The notes: generated by a model not told the origin, from the letters alone. Counted from the stretch's first letter, positions 1-6,241 are shown. The stretch: 11,096 bases of DNA from Ktedonobacteraceae bacterium (GCA_017354095.1 JAFMRP010000065.1:1-11096); one strand, 5' to 3'. Made by a program: numbers and translations.

Positions 1-1164
1 ATGTTTGAAACGGTTGTGCCGATGATCCCTGCTGGCCTGGGTTCGCACGCCCTCGCCACCCATCTCCTGGGCAAGGAGGCCTCTCCAGCCGATATGCAGA
101 TCGTGCTCCGTGGTCTGCCGCACAATCCTACCACCGAGATGGACCTGGAGCTGTGGGCCATGACGCAGCGCATCAAAGCTGATGCTTCCGCCGCTCAATT
201 TGTGCGTGAAACACCTATCGCCGAGATCGCGCATGGCTACCTGTCTGGACGGTTGCCCACGCTGTTACAGAGTGAGCTGACAGGGTTCCTGCGTCGCTAT
301 GGGCATCGTGGTGTTGCCGAGATCGATATGGGGGTCACTCGCTGGTCTGAAGATCCCACGCATATCATTGGTATGCTGGCCAACTACCTGCGCCTGGAAG
401 ATGACTTTGCCTCGCCTGATGTTCAGTTTGAGCGTGGGGTACGCGAGGCCGAGGCTATGGTTACCGAACTGACCAGGCGTGCTCGCAAAAGAGGCTGGCT
501 ACGCGGCAAGCTGGCTGGCTTCTTCTTGGATCGTGTCCGTGCCCTGGTAGGTTTCCGCGAGATGCCCAAATATTGTATCGTCCTGCTTATGGCTCACCTG
601 CGGAAGCTCCTGCTAGCGGTTGGCAAGCAACTGGAGGCCAGTGGGCAACTGGAAAACGCGCACGATGTCATTTTTCTCAGCGTGCCCGAGGTCCATCGTG
701 TGCTGGCGGGAGAAGATCTGCGGTCCCTGGTGCGCGAGCGGCGAGTACGCTATGACCGTGAAATGGCCCGGCGCCATATTCCTCGTCTGCTGCTCTCGGA
801 TGGTACCGAGCCATCGCCTGTTCCAGCGGGTGAGGAGGCGGAGCACATCCTGATGGGCGCGCCGGCCTCGCCGGGGCAGGTTACGGCTATTGCTCGTGTT
901 GTGCTTGATCCAAATGGTGCGCACCTGGAGCCGGGGGAGATTCTTGTCGCGCCTTCCACTGATCCTGGTTGGACGCCGCTTTTCCTGACTGCGGGCGGGC
1001 TGATTATGGAGATGGGGGGGATGCTCTCGCACGGGGCTGTTGTTGCTCGCGAGTATGGCATTCCGGCTGTGGTTGGTGTGCCTGCCGCGACTGAGCGTAT
1101 CGCCAGTGGACAGCGCGTTACTGTTGATGGTACGAGTGGCACGATTACGCTTGAGGAGGAGTGA
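1..1164 (+). CDS. PEP-utilising phosphotransferase, C-terminal part (rifampicin phosphotransferase / PEP synthase-like), 5' partial
   Basis: The last ~100 residues form the swivelling phosphohistidine domain of PEP-utilising enzymes. The motif GGMLSHGAVVAREYGIP carries the phospho-accepting His at about residue 344, preceded by the family-typical segment DPGWTPLFLTAGGL. In this family the His carries phosphate between the ATP-grasp domain and the substrate site. The preceding ~280 residues, including YGHRG..EIDMGVTRWSEDP (residues ~100-118), resemble the substrate-binding middle domain of rifampicin phosphotransferase-type proteins. The N-terminal ATP-grasp domain is absent, and such proteins usually run to 800-900 residues. 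The ATG at base 1 is therefore probably an internal Met and the gene starts outside the window. Whether the substrate is a rifamycin, pyruvate or something else cannot be decided from this part. The stop is at 1162-1164. The next gene is on the same strand after a 124-bp gap. Confidence 0.85.
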   Translation: MFETVVPMIPAGLGSHALATHLLGKEASPADMQIVLRGLPHNPTTEMDLELWAMTQRIKADASAAQFVRETPIAEIAHGYLSGRLPTLLQSELTGFLRRYGHRGVAEIDMGVTRWSEDPTHIIGMLANYLRLEDDFASPDVQFERGVREAEAMVTELTRRARKRGWLRGKLAGFFLDRVRALVGFREMPKYCIVLLMAHLRKLLLAVGKQLEASGQLENAHDVIFLSVPEVHRVLAGEDLRSLVRERRVRYDREMARRHIPRLLLSDGTEPSPVPAGEEAEHILMGAPASPGQVTAIARVVLDPNGAHLEPGEILVAPSTDPGWTPLFLTAGGLIMEMGGMLSHGAVVAREYGIPAVVGVPAATERIASGQRVTVDGTSGTITLEEE

Positions 1165-1241
1165 GCTGGACAGGCGCGAGGGGGTGTTGGCGGAAGGGTT
1201 GTTCTCTGGATCATTTTTCTGCTATTCTGAGGAGGAAAGGA

Positions 1242-1259
1242 ATGGATGGTTCACTTTGA
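1242..1259 (+). CDS. Possible five-codon leader ORF (MDGSL) upstream of the methyltransferase
   Basis: A perfect Shine-Dalgarno AGGAGG (1230-1235) lies 6 nt before an ATG at 1242. The reading frame is only ATG GAT GGT TCA CTT TGA. This is the best ribosome-binding site in the gap, yet it serves a five-codon ORF. The methyltransferase begins 29 nt after the minigene stop, with its own TGGAGG. A weak extended -10 (TGCTATTCT, 1220-1228) with a possible TTGTTC -35 (1199-1204) lies just upstream, but it would start the RNA almost inside this SD. The ORF could be a leader that tunes ribosome loading onto the next gene, or it could be chance in a G/A-rich leader. Confidence 0.3.
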   Translation: MDGSL

Positions 1260-1288
1260 GCAGGAGGAGAACTGGAGGTTTTTCACCC

Positions 1289-2041
1289 ATGTCACAGGAG
1301 ACGATGAGCAATCACTTTGCACAGTTGGCTCGCTCGTATGACGAATTGCGTAACCCCGATACAGCTCTGAGAGAGAGCGTTGAGATGCTTGTTGCCGCTG
1401 GCGACCTGCGGGGACGCCATACCCTCGATATTGGATGCGGTACTGGACGCATCCTCTCTATTCTGGCCCGTGATTATTCGGTGCATGGCTGGGGCATTGA
1501 CGCTTCGGGAGAAATGCTTGCCGTTGCCCGTGCCAACCTCCCGAAGCACATCAATGTCCAACAGGCCACTGCCGAATCCCTGCCTTTTCCTGATCAGTTT
1601 TTCGAGCGCGTTTACATGACCATGGTGGTTCACCTTCTTGATCGCACGCGTACCTTCTCAGAAATCGCTCGTGTCTTGCAAGCAGGTGGACGTCTTGCCA
1701 TTATTACCACTGATCCTGACAGCTTAGCGGAGAGCTGGATGGCTTCTCTTTTTCCGTCCTACCCCAGCATTGATGCCGCTCGTTTCCCTTCCGGGATCAC
1801 CCTTGAGCAGGAGCTGGCCGAGAGTGGATTCACCCAGTGTCAGCATGTCATCGTCAATTCTGCTCGCTCCTATGGTAAAGCAGAAGCGCTCAACAAGCTG
1901 CGCCAGCGTTTTGTCTCCACGCTCTCACTTCTGCCTGAGGACGAATTCCAGGCGGGCCTCGTCCGTGCTGAGCGTGAACTGCCCGACCCGGTTGAGTATA
2001 CGGTGAGTTCTCTGCTTGTTTCTGCGCAAAGGGCGGGGTAG
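1289..2041 (+). CDS. Class I SAM-dependent methyltransferase (Methyltransf_11/25-like)
   Basis: A 250-residue cytosolic protein with the Rossmann methyltransferase core. Motif I (SAM binding) is TLDIGCGTGRI, with DIGCGTG at residues 47-53. The acidic residue that caps strand 2 and contacts the SAM ribose is in GWGIDASGEML (D71). The motif II/III region is ATAESLPFPDQFFERVYMTM (93-112), followed by EIARVLQAGGRLAII, the usual strand 5. It transfers a methyl group from SAM, but the substrate is not identifiable. The C-terminal ~100 residues are variable and presumably substrate-specific. The ATG at 1289 is chosen because TGGAGG (1273-1278) sits 10 nt upstream and the protein then begins just before the conserved FAQLARSYDELR segment. 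The in-frame ATG at 1304 lacks good SD spacing. Sequence upstream of 1289 in this frame runs back into the previous gene and is not coding. It is probably a monocistronic unit, given three terminator-like hairpins downstream. Confidence 0.85.
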   Translation: MSQETMSNHFAQLARSYDELRNPDTALRESVEMLVAAGDLRGRHTLDIGCGTGRILSILARDYSVHGWGIDASGEMLAVARANLPKHINVQQATAESLPFPDQFFERVYMTMVVHLLDRTRTFSEIARVLQAGGRLAIITTDPDSLAESWMASLFPSYPSIDAARFPSGITLEQELAESGFTQCQHVIVNSARSYGKAEALNKLRQRFVSTLSLLPEDEFQAGLVRAERELPDPVEYTVSSLLVSAQRAG

Positions 2042-2063
2042 GCAGGTGGGAGATCAACCCAAG

Positions 2064-2082
2064 GGCTTCTCAAAGAGAAGCC
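2064..2082 (+). terminator. Perfect 8-bp hairpin just after the methyltransferase (weak terminator or mRNA 3' stem)
   Basis: GGCTTCTC (2064-2071), loop AAA, then GAGAAGCC (2075-2082), a perfect stem 22 bp after the methyltransferase stop. The T-run (2096-2100) is 13 nt past the stem, too far for a classic intrinsic terminator. It may act as a 3'-stabilising stem instead. Confidence 0.35.
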
Positions 2083-2133
2083 TCATACCTGTAAATTTTT
2101 CGTGTTGTTGACGAGTGCTGGTAGAATGAGGGA

Positions 2134-2160
2134 GGGAAGTGGGATGCTTCCAGTTTTTTT
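2134..2160 (+). terminator. Rho-independent terminator candidate
   Basis: Short stem GGAAG (2135-2139) / CTTCC (2147-2151) with a 7-nt loop, followed by AG and then seven T (2154-2160). The stem is short, but the U-tract is good and well placed. Confidence 0.45.
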
Positions 2161-2277
2161 GATAGGTAAAGGGATCTGTTGATGGTCGTTCATCGTGTAT
2201 TTTTTTGTTCGCCGCCGCCCGTCGCCTCCTGTCAGGGCAGGTAGGACGGGTTTATCCTCTTTCTGATTAAAGTTAAT

Positions 2278-2307
2278 GCATAGGCCATGCTATGGCCTGT
2301 GTTTTTT
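2278..2307 (+). terminator. Rho-independent terminator
   Basis: Stem 2279-2288 pairs with 2292-2301 (core AGGCCAT-GCT-ATGGCCT, extended by G-U, A-T and C-G pairs to 10 bp) and runs directly into six T (2302-2307). This is the most convincing terminator in this gap. It lies about 260 nt after the methyltransferase stop and 75 nt before the transporter start, so it insulates the two. Confidence 0.65.
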
Positions 2308-2382
2308 CCTCGTGCTTTTATCCTGCCCTCTTTACAATGTCTGGCATGTTTTTCCCGTTTGTAATTGAGGAAGGGATAGTTT

Positions 2383-3294
2383 ATGTTCTTTCAGAATACT
2401 TCACGTCGTGGCTTTTTGTTTATTGTCGGTGCCTCGGTTTCCTGGGGTACGGTGGGTGTGGCGAATCAGTTTCTTTACGGGGTTGGGGCTACCAATGCTC
2501 TGTCGTTGACGTTTTTGCGGCTGGCGATCGCGACGCCTTTGTTTTTTCTCGCTGGTTGGATGGTTCTGGGGCGGCGTTTCTTGCGTATCAAGGGGCGTGA
2601 CCTGGGCATGATGATGCTGATGGGGAGTATGATTGCGCTCTCTCAGGCCTGTTATGTGGCGGCCATTGCCCTGGCTGGCGTGAGTGTTTCTACGCTGATC
2701 GCTATTTGCGCTTCTCCGGTGCTAATCGCGCTGCTCTCGGTGTTGATAGGGCGGGAGCGCCTGACGCCGATGACGCTGGCGGCCCTGATGGCTGCCCTTG
2801 GCGGGACGAGTCTGCTGGTTGTTCCTCATGCTTCTGGTGGTGGGGGTGCGGGTGGAACTGCCTCGCTGCCGGGAGTATTGCTGGCGTTTCTTTCGGCGGG
2901 TGGCTATGCTGGATTTATCTTTTGTGGACGGTGGCTGACCGGCGGTTATCATCCGCTGCAAGTCAGCGCTGTGTCTTTTGGGACGGGGGCGCTGCTGCTG
3001 CTGGTCTGTGCATTGTCGACGAGGCTGGTGCTTGTGTATGCTGTGGGAGGGTGGCTGGTGCTGCTCTACCTGGGGTGTGTTCCCACGGCCCTTGGCTATG
3101 GGCTTTTTCAGGCTGGTGTGCGTTCGCTGTCGGCGACCCTGGCGAGTATTGTGACCATGTGTGAGCCGTTGACGGCGGCTATTCTCGCGTGGGTGCTTTT
3201 CCACGAGGAGCTTGGTCTTCTGGGGCTGCTTGGCGCGGGATGTTTACTCGCGGCGATGGCGATTATTATGCTGGTGCCGAGGAAGTATCTCTGA
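2383..3294 (+). CDS. DMT-superfamily (EamA) transporter
   Basis: A 303-residue, very hydrophobic protein with about ten predicted membrane helices arranged as two EamA repeats (roughly residues 12-147 and 162-298), the usual length for 10-TMS drug/metabolite exporters. Each repeat ends in the typical pattern: ASPVLIALLSVLIGRERLT in the first and CEPLTAAILAWVLFHEELG in the second. A Gly-rich loop (residues ~150-158) joins the halves. Family members export amino acids, nucleosides or other small metabolites across the cytoplasmic membrane; the substrate cannot be assigned. The ATG at 2383 is supported by GAGGAAGGG (2367-2375), 7 nt upstream. It is preceded by a terminator and followed by a 365-bp gap, so it appears to stand alone. 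Codon use is unusually rich in G/T third positions compared with the kinases. Confidence 0.88.
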   Translation: MFFQNTSRRGFLFIVGASVSWGTVGVANQFLYGVGATNALSLTFLRLAIATPLFFLAGWMVLGRRFLRIKGRDLGMMMLMGSMIALSQACYVAAIALAGVSVSTLIAICASPVLIALLSVLIGRERLTPMTLAALMAALGGTSLLVVPHASGGGGAGGTASLPGVLLAFLSAGGYAGFIFCGRWLTGGYHPLQVSAVSFGTGALLLLVCALSTRLVLVYAVGGWLVLLYLGCVPTALGYGLFQAGVRSLSATLASIVTMCEPLTAAILAWVLFHEELGLLGLLGAGCLLAAMAIIMLVPRKYL

Positions 3295-3349
3295 GGCTGG
3301 TTCTGTTTGGGCGTGAGGGTTGGTGGGGCGTGAGCCAGCCCTCCAGCCG

Positions 3350-3368
3350 CCCGCGAGGGGTGGCCTTA
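3350..3368 (+). repeat. 19-bp intergenic repeat, copy 1
   Basis: CCCGCGAGGGGTGGCCTTA, identical to 4943-4961 and in the same orientation. Both copies lie in intergenic DNA downstream of a plus-strand gene and after a stem-loop. It abuts the stop codon of the minus-strand gene remnant (3369-3371). It may belong to a REP-like dispersed family, but only two copies are visible here. Confidence 0.6.
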
Positions 3369-3503
3369 TCAGTGCATTTCGTTGATGCCGTTCTTGCCGC
3401 TACCGCCGTTGGTGCCGTTTGAGCGGTTTCCAAGGGAGTGCCAGGTTTGTGATCCCACGATGCCATCGGCGTGCAGGCGTTGGAAGAGCCGAAGGATAAG
3501 CCT
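3369..3503 (-). pseudogene. Decayed C-terminal fragment of a peptidoglycan-binding (PG_binding_1-like) protein
   Basis: On the minus strand an open stretch of 44 codons, ending in TGA (3371-3369), contains RLFQRLHADGIVGSQTW. This fits the end of the peptidoglycan-binding domain 1 consensus (FQ...L.aDGIvG..TW..L). It is followed by a Gly/Asn/Ser-rich tail. There is no start codon or RBS: the frame is closed upstream by TAA (3506-3504), and the P450 promoter occupies the DNA where the 5' part should be. The most likely reading is a truncated remnant of a cell-wall hydrolase or other PG-binding protein. A chance match of about 20 residues is possible but less likely, given the exact ADGIVG..TW core. 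Confidence 0.5.
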
Positions 3504-3533
3504 TTAAGACGATATATGTATGTTCCGGGTCTC

Positions 3534-3561
3534 TTGACAAAGGGGTTTTGTTGACTATAAT
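3534..3561 (+). promoter_or_regulatory. Consensus sigma-70-type promoter of the P450 gene
   Basis: Perfect -35 TTGACA (3534-3539) and perfect -10 TATAAT (3556-3561), separated by 16 bp. Transcription should begin near 3568, giving a leader of about 90 nt before the P450 ATG. A consensus promoter this strong usually needs a repressor, which fits the overlapping palindrome. Confidence 0.8.
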
Positions 3562-3589
3562 TAATAAAAAGACCGTCTAATTATTAATT
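3559..3589. promoter_or_regulatory. 31-bp near-perfect palindrome (operator candidate) over the P450 -10/+1 region
   Basis: Two-fold symmetric around C3574. Thirteen of fifteen base pairs match, and the only mismatches are the positions pairing 3568-3569 with 3579-3580. The core is AGACcGTCT (3570-3578), flanked by ATTAATAA (3560-3567) and TTATTAAT (3581-3588). It overlaps the last bases of the -10 and the start site, the classic placement for a repressor that blocks open-complex formation. Odd-spaced GAC/GTC cores with AT flanks are seen in operators of TetR-family regulators, but the regulator is not in the window and this family assignment is a guess. Confidence 0.65.
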
Positions 3590-3659
3590 GATCTGCTGGA
3601 AACAGGCGAAAGTTGTTTCATGCTTGTAGGAGTTAAAGAGAAGAAAGGAACCGATTTTC

Positions 3660-4889
3660 ATGGAAGCGGTCACATATAGTACATTGAGTTCGCAGGAGAC
3701 GTTGCGCGATCCAGTCGCGTTTTATGCGCGTTTGCGCGAACGGGAGCCGCTTACTACGTTTATGCTGGGGCCGATGAAAATCTGGGTGATTGCTACGACT
3801 TATGAGGAAACCGTCTCTTTGATGAAGGACCCGCGGCTCGTCAAGGATGGGCGCAGTGTTTACCAGGAGGGAGAAGCCCCCGAGCCACTTCAGCAATATA
3901 TGCAGCAGTATGGTGAGACGTTACGGCTTCTGACCCAGAACATGCTTTCTGCGGACCCGCCCGACCATACGCGCCTGCGCAGCCTGGTGTCAAAAGCATT
4001 CACTCCACGTATGATAGAACAGTGGCACCCGCGCATCCAGCAGATTACTGACGAGCTGCTGGACGCAGTACAGGGGCGTGGGCAGATGGATCTCGTGGCA
4101 GATTTTGCAGCTCCGCTACCGATGACGGTGATTTCTGAAATGCTCGGGATTCCTGTCGAGGAGCGTGCTCAGTTTCGCACTCTGACGCAGGCGCTGCTGC
4201 ATGACCTGGTGATACCGGGACAGGAATCGCAGGCCATGGCTGCCGGGGGTACCTTTATTGCCTCCATCAGAAAGCTACTTGTCGCAAAGCGTGAGCAGCC
4301 TGGCGATGATCTGATCAGCGGGTTGTTGCAGGTGGAGGAGCAGGGTGACAGGCTTTCGGAGGATGAACTGGTTTCGATGATCTGGTTGTTGATTGTTGCT
4401 GGGCACGAGACAACGGTGAATCTGTTGAGTAATGGTGCGCTTGCTCTGCTGCAGCATCCTGACCAGATTCGCCTGCTGCAGCAAGATCCCGGCCTGATCC
4501 CGGCTGCCGTCGAGGAATTGCTGCGTTTCACGGCCCCGGTTGTCTTTGCTGGTGGGCGTATGGCTCGCGAGGACATTCCTTTTCATGGCCAGGTGATTCG
4601 TAAAGGTGAGATTGTGTATATCTCCTCGGTCGCGGCGGATACAGATCCCCAGGAGTTTAGTGACCCGGAGATGCTGGATATTACGCGCCAGGAGAACCGG
4701 CATATCGCTTTTGGTAAGGGCATCCATAGCTGTCTGGGTGCTCCGCTGGCGCGTCTGGAGGGGCAGATCGCCTTCAGCACGCTGCTGCGGCGTTTGCCGA
4801 ACTTGCGGCTAGGGTGTGAGCCTGAAAGCCTGGTGTGGAACTCGATTCACAATCTGCGCAGTCTCAAGAGTTTGCCGGTTACCTTTTAG
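3660..4889 (+). CDS. Cytochrome P450 (bacterial class I type)
   Basis: A 409-residue soluble haem monooxygenase, the normal length for bacterial P450s with no reductase fusion, so it depends on separate ferredoxin/reductase partners not seen here. All signature elements are intact: C-helix DHTRLRSLV (102-110), I-helix oxygen-binding motif AGHETT (247-252), K-helix ExxR (E286-R289), and haem loop FGKGIHSCLG with the Cys thiolate ligand at C358. It inserts one oxygen atom from O2 into an organic substrate. The general look resembles macrolide/secondary-metabolite P450s such as the CYP107 group, but the substrate is unknown. The ATG at 3660 is preceded by AAAGGAA (3644-3650). It is transcribed from the strong promoter at 3534-3561, probably repressed through the overlapping palindrome, and ended by the terminator at 4903-4935. 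It is a single-gene unit, convergent with the iron permease. Confidence 0.93.
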   Translation: MEAVTYSTLSSQETLRDPVAFYARLREREPLTTFMLGPMKIWVIATTYEETVSLMKDPRLVKDGRSVYQEGEAPEPLQQYMQQYGETLRLLTQNMLSADPPDHTRLRSLVSKAFTPRMIEQWHPRIQQITDELLDAVQGRGQMDLVADFAAPLPMTVISEMLGIPVEERAQFRTLTQALLHDLVIPGQESQAMAAGGTFIASIRKLLVAKREQPGDDLISGLLQVEEQGDRLSEDELVSMIWLLIVAGHETTVNLLSNGALALLQHPDQIRLLQQDPGLIPAAVEELLRFTAPVVFAGGRMAREDIPFHGQVIRKGEIVYISSVAADTDPQEFSDPEMLDITRQENRHIAFGKGIHSCLGAPLARLEGQIAFSTLLRRLPNLRLGCEPESLVWNSIHNLRSLKSLPVTF

Positions 4890-4902
4890 GTAAGCTGGCT
4901 TC

Positions 4903-4935
4903 GCGGGGTGGCTCCTCGGCCACCCCGCATGTTTT
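4903..4935 (+). terminator. Strong Rho-independent terminator of the P450 gene
   Basis: Perfect 10-bp GC-rich stem GCGGGGTGGC (4903-4912) / GCCACCCCGC (4919-4928) with loop TCCTCG, followed by ATG and four T (4932-4935), starting 13 bp after the P450 stop. The 3' arm can alternatively pair with the downstream repeat. Confidence 0.8.
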
Positions 4936-4958
4936 CCGCCCACCCGCGAGGGGTGGCC
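4918..4958 (+). promoter_or_regulatory. Alternative stem competing with the P450 terminator
   Basis: GGCCACCCC (4918-4926), which includes most of the terminator's 3' arm, is exactly complementary to GGGGTGGCC (4950-4958) inside the 19-bp repeat. The 9-bp pairing has a 23-nt loop and excludes the terminator stem, an arrangement like an anti-terminator. In RNA the terminator forms first, so the alternative may matter only as a post-termination or readthrough structure. Confidence 0.4.
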
Positions 4959-4961
4959 TTA
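4943..4961 (+). repeat. 19-bp intergenic repeat, copy 2
   Basis: CCCGCGAGGGGTGGCCTTA, identical to 3350-3368. It lies between the P450 terminator and the end of the convergent iron permease. Confidence 0.6.
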
Positions 4962-4986
4962 CATATCCTGGGGCAAGGGAGAAGGG

Positions 4987-6054
4987 TCAGGAGCGGATCT
5001 GAACGGTATTGGCAGTTGACTGCTCTTTGGGGGTTGTGGGTGAGGGCTCTGGCTGGTGTGCTGGTGTTTCTCCGCGCCGACGTGGCCGCCAGACCGTTTG
5101 ATAGCGGGCCAGGAAGTAGGAGCCGATCACCAGTACGGCGGCAATCACCTGTGCGACGAGCGTTTCCACCGTTGGGAAGACAGAGAACCATAGTCCCATC
5201 CAATCGGGAATTGGCCAGGCGAGCGGGGTAGTAGGAATCCAGTGGGCCAGTTGCATCTCCTGTGCCTGTTCGCCCACCATAACGAGAAAGACCGCGCCGA
5301 GCATGATGCCGGTCAGGACAAGCATCTTTTTGTAGGGAAGCCGGCGATGTGCGACAAAGGTCAGCAGGCCAACGATGCCAGTGAAGAACAGTCCGACGAG
5401 CACGCCCAGCAGTACAATCAGAGAACCGACCTGTAAACGGAGGCTTTGCAGGAAAAGGACCACCTCGAACCCTTCGCGATACACCGAGGCAAAGCCAAGC
5501 AGGATCAGTCCTGACATCAGGCGAGACGGGGAGACCGTTGCCTCCGCTGCCTGGGAGAGTAGTGTACGTTTGCGCCGGTTATGCAGAGAGATCCAGCCGG
5601 TCCAGTAAATTTTGTGGAAAAACCAGTTCATAATCACGACCAGCACGATCACCGCAAGCAATCCTGTCGCAGCCTGCACGTCGAGCGCAGGAAGGCTGGT
5701 CGAGAGTTCGCTCAAGATGCCCACAACAGCGAACCAGGTCACTATGCATGCCCCGAAGCCGATCGCGGCTCCTAGAGCGATGGGGCGTCGATATCCGTGA
5801 TTGGCGCCCATCATGCTGGCTGTGATCGCCGAGAGGACCAGGATACATTCTAACCCTTCGCGTAAGACCAGGACCCCTGTATCGATGATTGCGGCGCCAA
5901 CACTGAGGTGAGGAACGGTGGGGTCGGGACTGCCGGAGGCTGTGATGCCCTGCCATACGAGGACAGCGGCCACCAGCCCTGCTGCTATTACTAAAAAGAC
6001 GCGAAGCAAGGTTTGTCCTGGCTTCGCCGGAAGAAATATCTTGCTCTGAGACAC
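4987..6054 (-). CDS. FTR1-family iron permease
   Basis: A 355-residue polytopic membrane protein with the two RExxE iron-binding motifs that define the FTR1/EfeU family: REGLE (65-69) and REGFE (193-197), each in a hydrophobic helix. About seven or eight membrane segments are visible, including an N-terminal one (~17-38) preceding the core and a last one near 298-316, followed by a ~40-residue hydrophilic Pro/Thr-rich tail. The family moves ferric iron across the cytoplasmic membrane, usually with an oxidising partner; no EfeO/EfeB-like or multicopper partner lies in this window. The start is GTG (6054-6052), supported by a minus-strand AGAGGA at 6067-6062, 7 nt upstream. A TTGACT/TAATAT promoter with an inverted repeat lies further upstream. 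It is convergent with the P450 and divergent from the kinase genes. Confidence 0.9.
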   Translation of the reverse strand: MSQSKIFLPAKPGQTLLRVFLVIAAGLVAAVLVWQGITASGSPDPTVPHLSVGAAIIDTGVLVLREGLECILVLSAITASMMGANHGYRRPIALGAAIGFGACIVTWFAVVGILSELSTSLPALDVQAATGLLAVIVLVVIMNWFFHKIYWTGWISLHNRRKRTLLSQAAEATVSPSRLMSGLILLGFASVYREGFEVVLFLQSLRLQVGSLIVLLGVLVGLFFTGIVGLLTFVAHRRLPYKKMLVLTGIMLGAVFLVMVGEQAQEMQLAHWIPTTPLAWPIPDWMGLWFSVFPTVETLVAQVIAAVLVIGSYFLARYQTVWRPRRRGETPAHQPEPSPTTPKEQSTANTVQIRS

Positions 6055-6107
6055 GTAGAAATCCTCTGTCGTTACATATTTATGGGGCTCTGATATCTTA
6101 GTTATCT

Positions 6108-6140
6108 ACTCAGATATTAGCATTCCCTAATATACTGAGT
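6108..6140. promoter_or_regulatory. Inverted repeat over the iron permease promoter (operator candidate)
   Basis: ACTCAGATATTAG (6108-6120) and CTAATATACTGAGT (6127-6140) are inverted copies with one extra A in the right arm and a 6-bp spacer (6121-6126). The repeat spans the -10, spacer and part of the -35 of the minus-strand promoter. ATTAG...CTAAT half-sites loosely recall DtxR/IdeR-type iron boxes, and an iron permease is downstream, but the match is not good enough to name the regulator. Confidence 0.5.
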
Positions 6141-6143
6141 CAA
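6114..6143 (-). promoter_or_regulatory. Promoter of the iron permease gene
   Basis: On the minus strand TTGACT (6143-6138) and TAATAT (6119-6114) are separated by 18 bp. This would start RNA near 6107 and give a leader of roughly 50 nt to the GTG start. It overlaps the inverted repeat. Confidence 0.55.
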
Positions 6144-6241
6144 GGGTTGAAGGTGAGTATATTATGAAGGATCGTTCCAGAGAGGAGGGGAGTTGTGTCA
6201 AAGGGCAACGTGTGCATTTGTGAGAGAGGTCATATGCATGC

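Larger units (their letters stand above)
2042..2382. other. Intergenic region with three terminator-like hairpins, no gene seen
   Basis: The 341 bases between the methyltransferase and the transporter show no convincing coding sequence on either strand. They contain the three hairpins listed separately, plus an imperfect hairpin at 2218-2250 (outer stem CCCGTC/GACGGG, inner CCTG/CAGG) followed by a pyrimidine-rich run. There are two T7 runs (2154-2160 and 2200-2206). No well-spaced consensus promoter was found for the transporter: TTTACA at 2331-2336 has no good -10 at 16-18 bp. Confidence 0.5.
3295..3659. other. Intergenic region between transporter and P450: hairpin, 19-bp repeat, gene remnant, promoter
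   Basis: A stem of nine pairs with one G-U (3315-3323 with 3335-3343, 11-nt loop, no T-run) follows the transporter stop. Next come the 19-bp repeat, a minus-strand peptidoglycan-binding fragment, and then the P450 promoter and operator, each listed separately. No intact gene is visible. Confidence 0.5.

Noticed and set aside
613..1032. Minus-strand and alternative-frame ORFs inside the PEP-utilising enzyme gene
   Set aside because: They overlap a clearly coding frame with family motifs, have no RBS, and their translations show no domain-like pattern.
1040..1288. Upstream extension of the methyltransferase frame into the previous gene
   Set aside because: It overlaps the conserved end of the PEP-utilising enzyme in another frame; the ATG at 1289 has a proper RBS and fits the family N-terminus.
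2108..2127. TTGACG and TAGAAT as a promoter in the gap after the methyltransferase
   Set aside because: The spacer is only 8 bp, far too short for a sigma-70-type promoter.
3620..3679. Nineteen-codon ORF overlapping the P450 start
   Set aside because: No Shine-Dalgarno at a usable distance, and it overlaps the P450 RBS and start in another frame.
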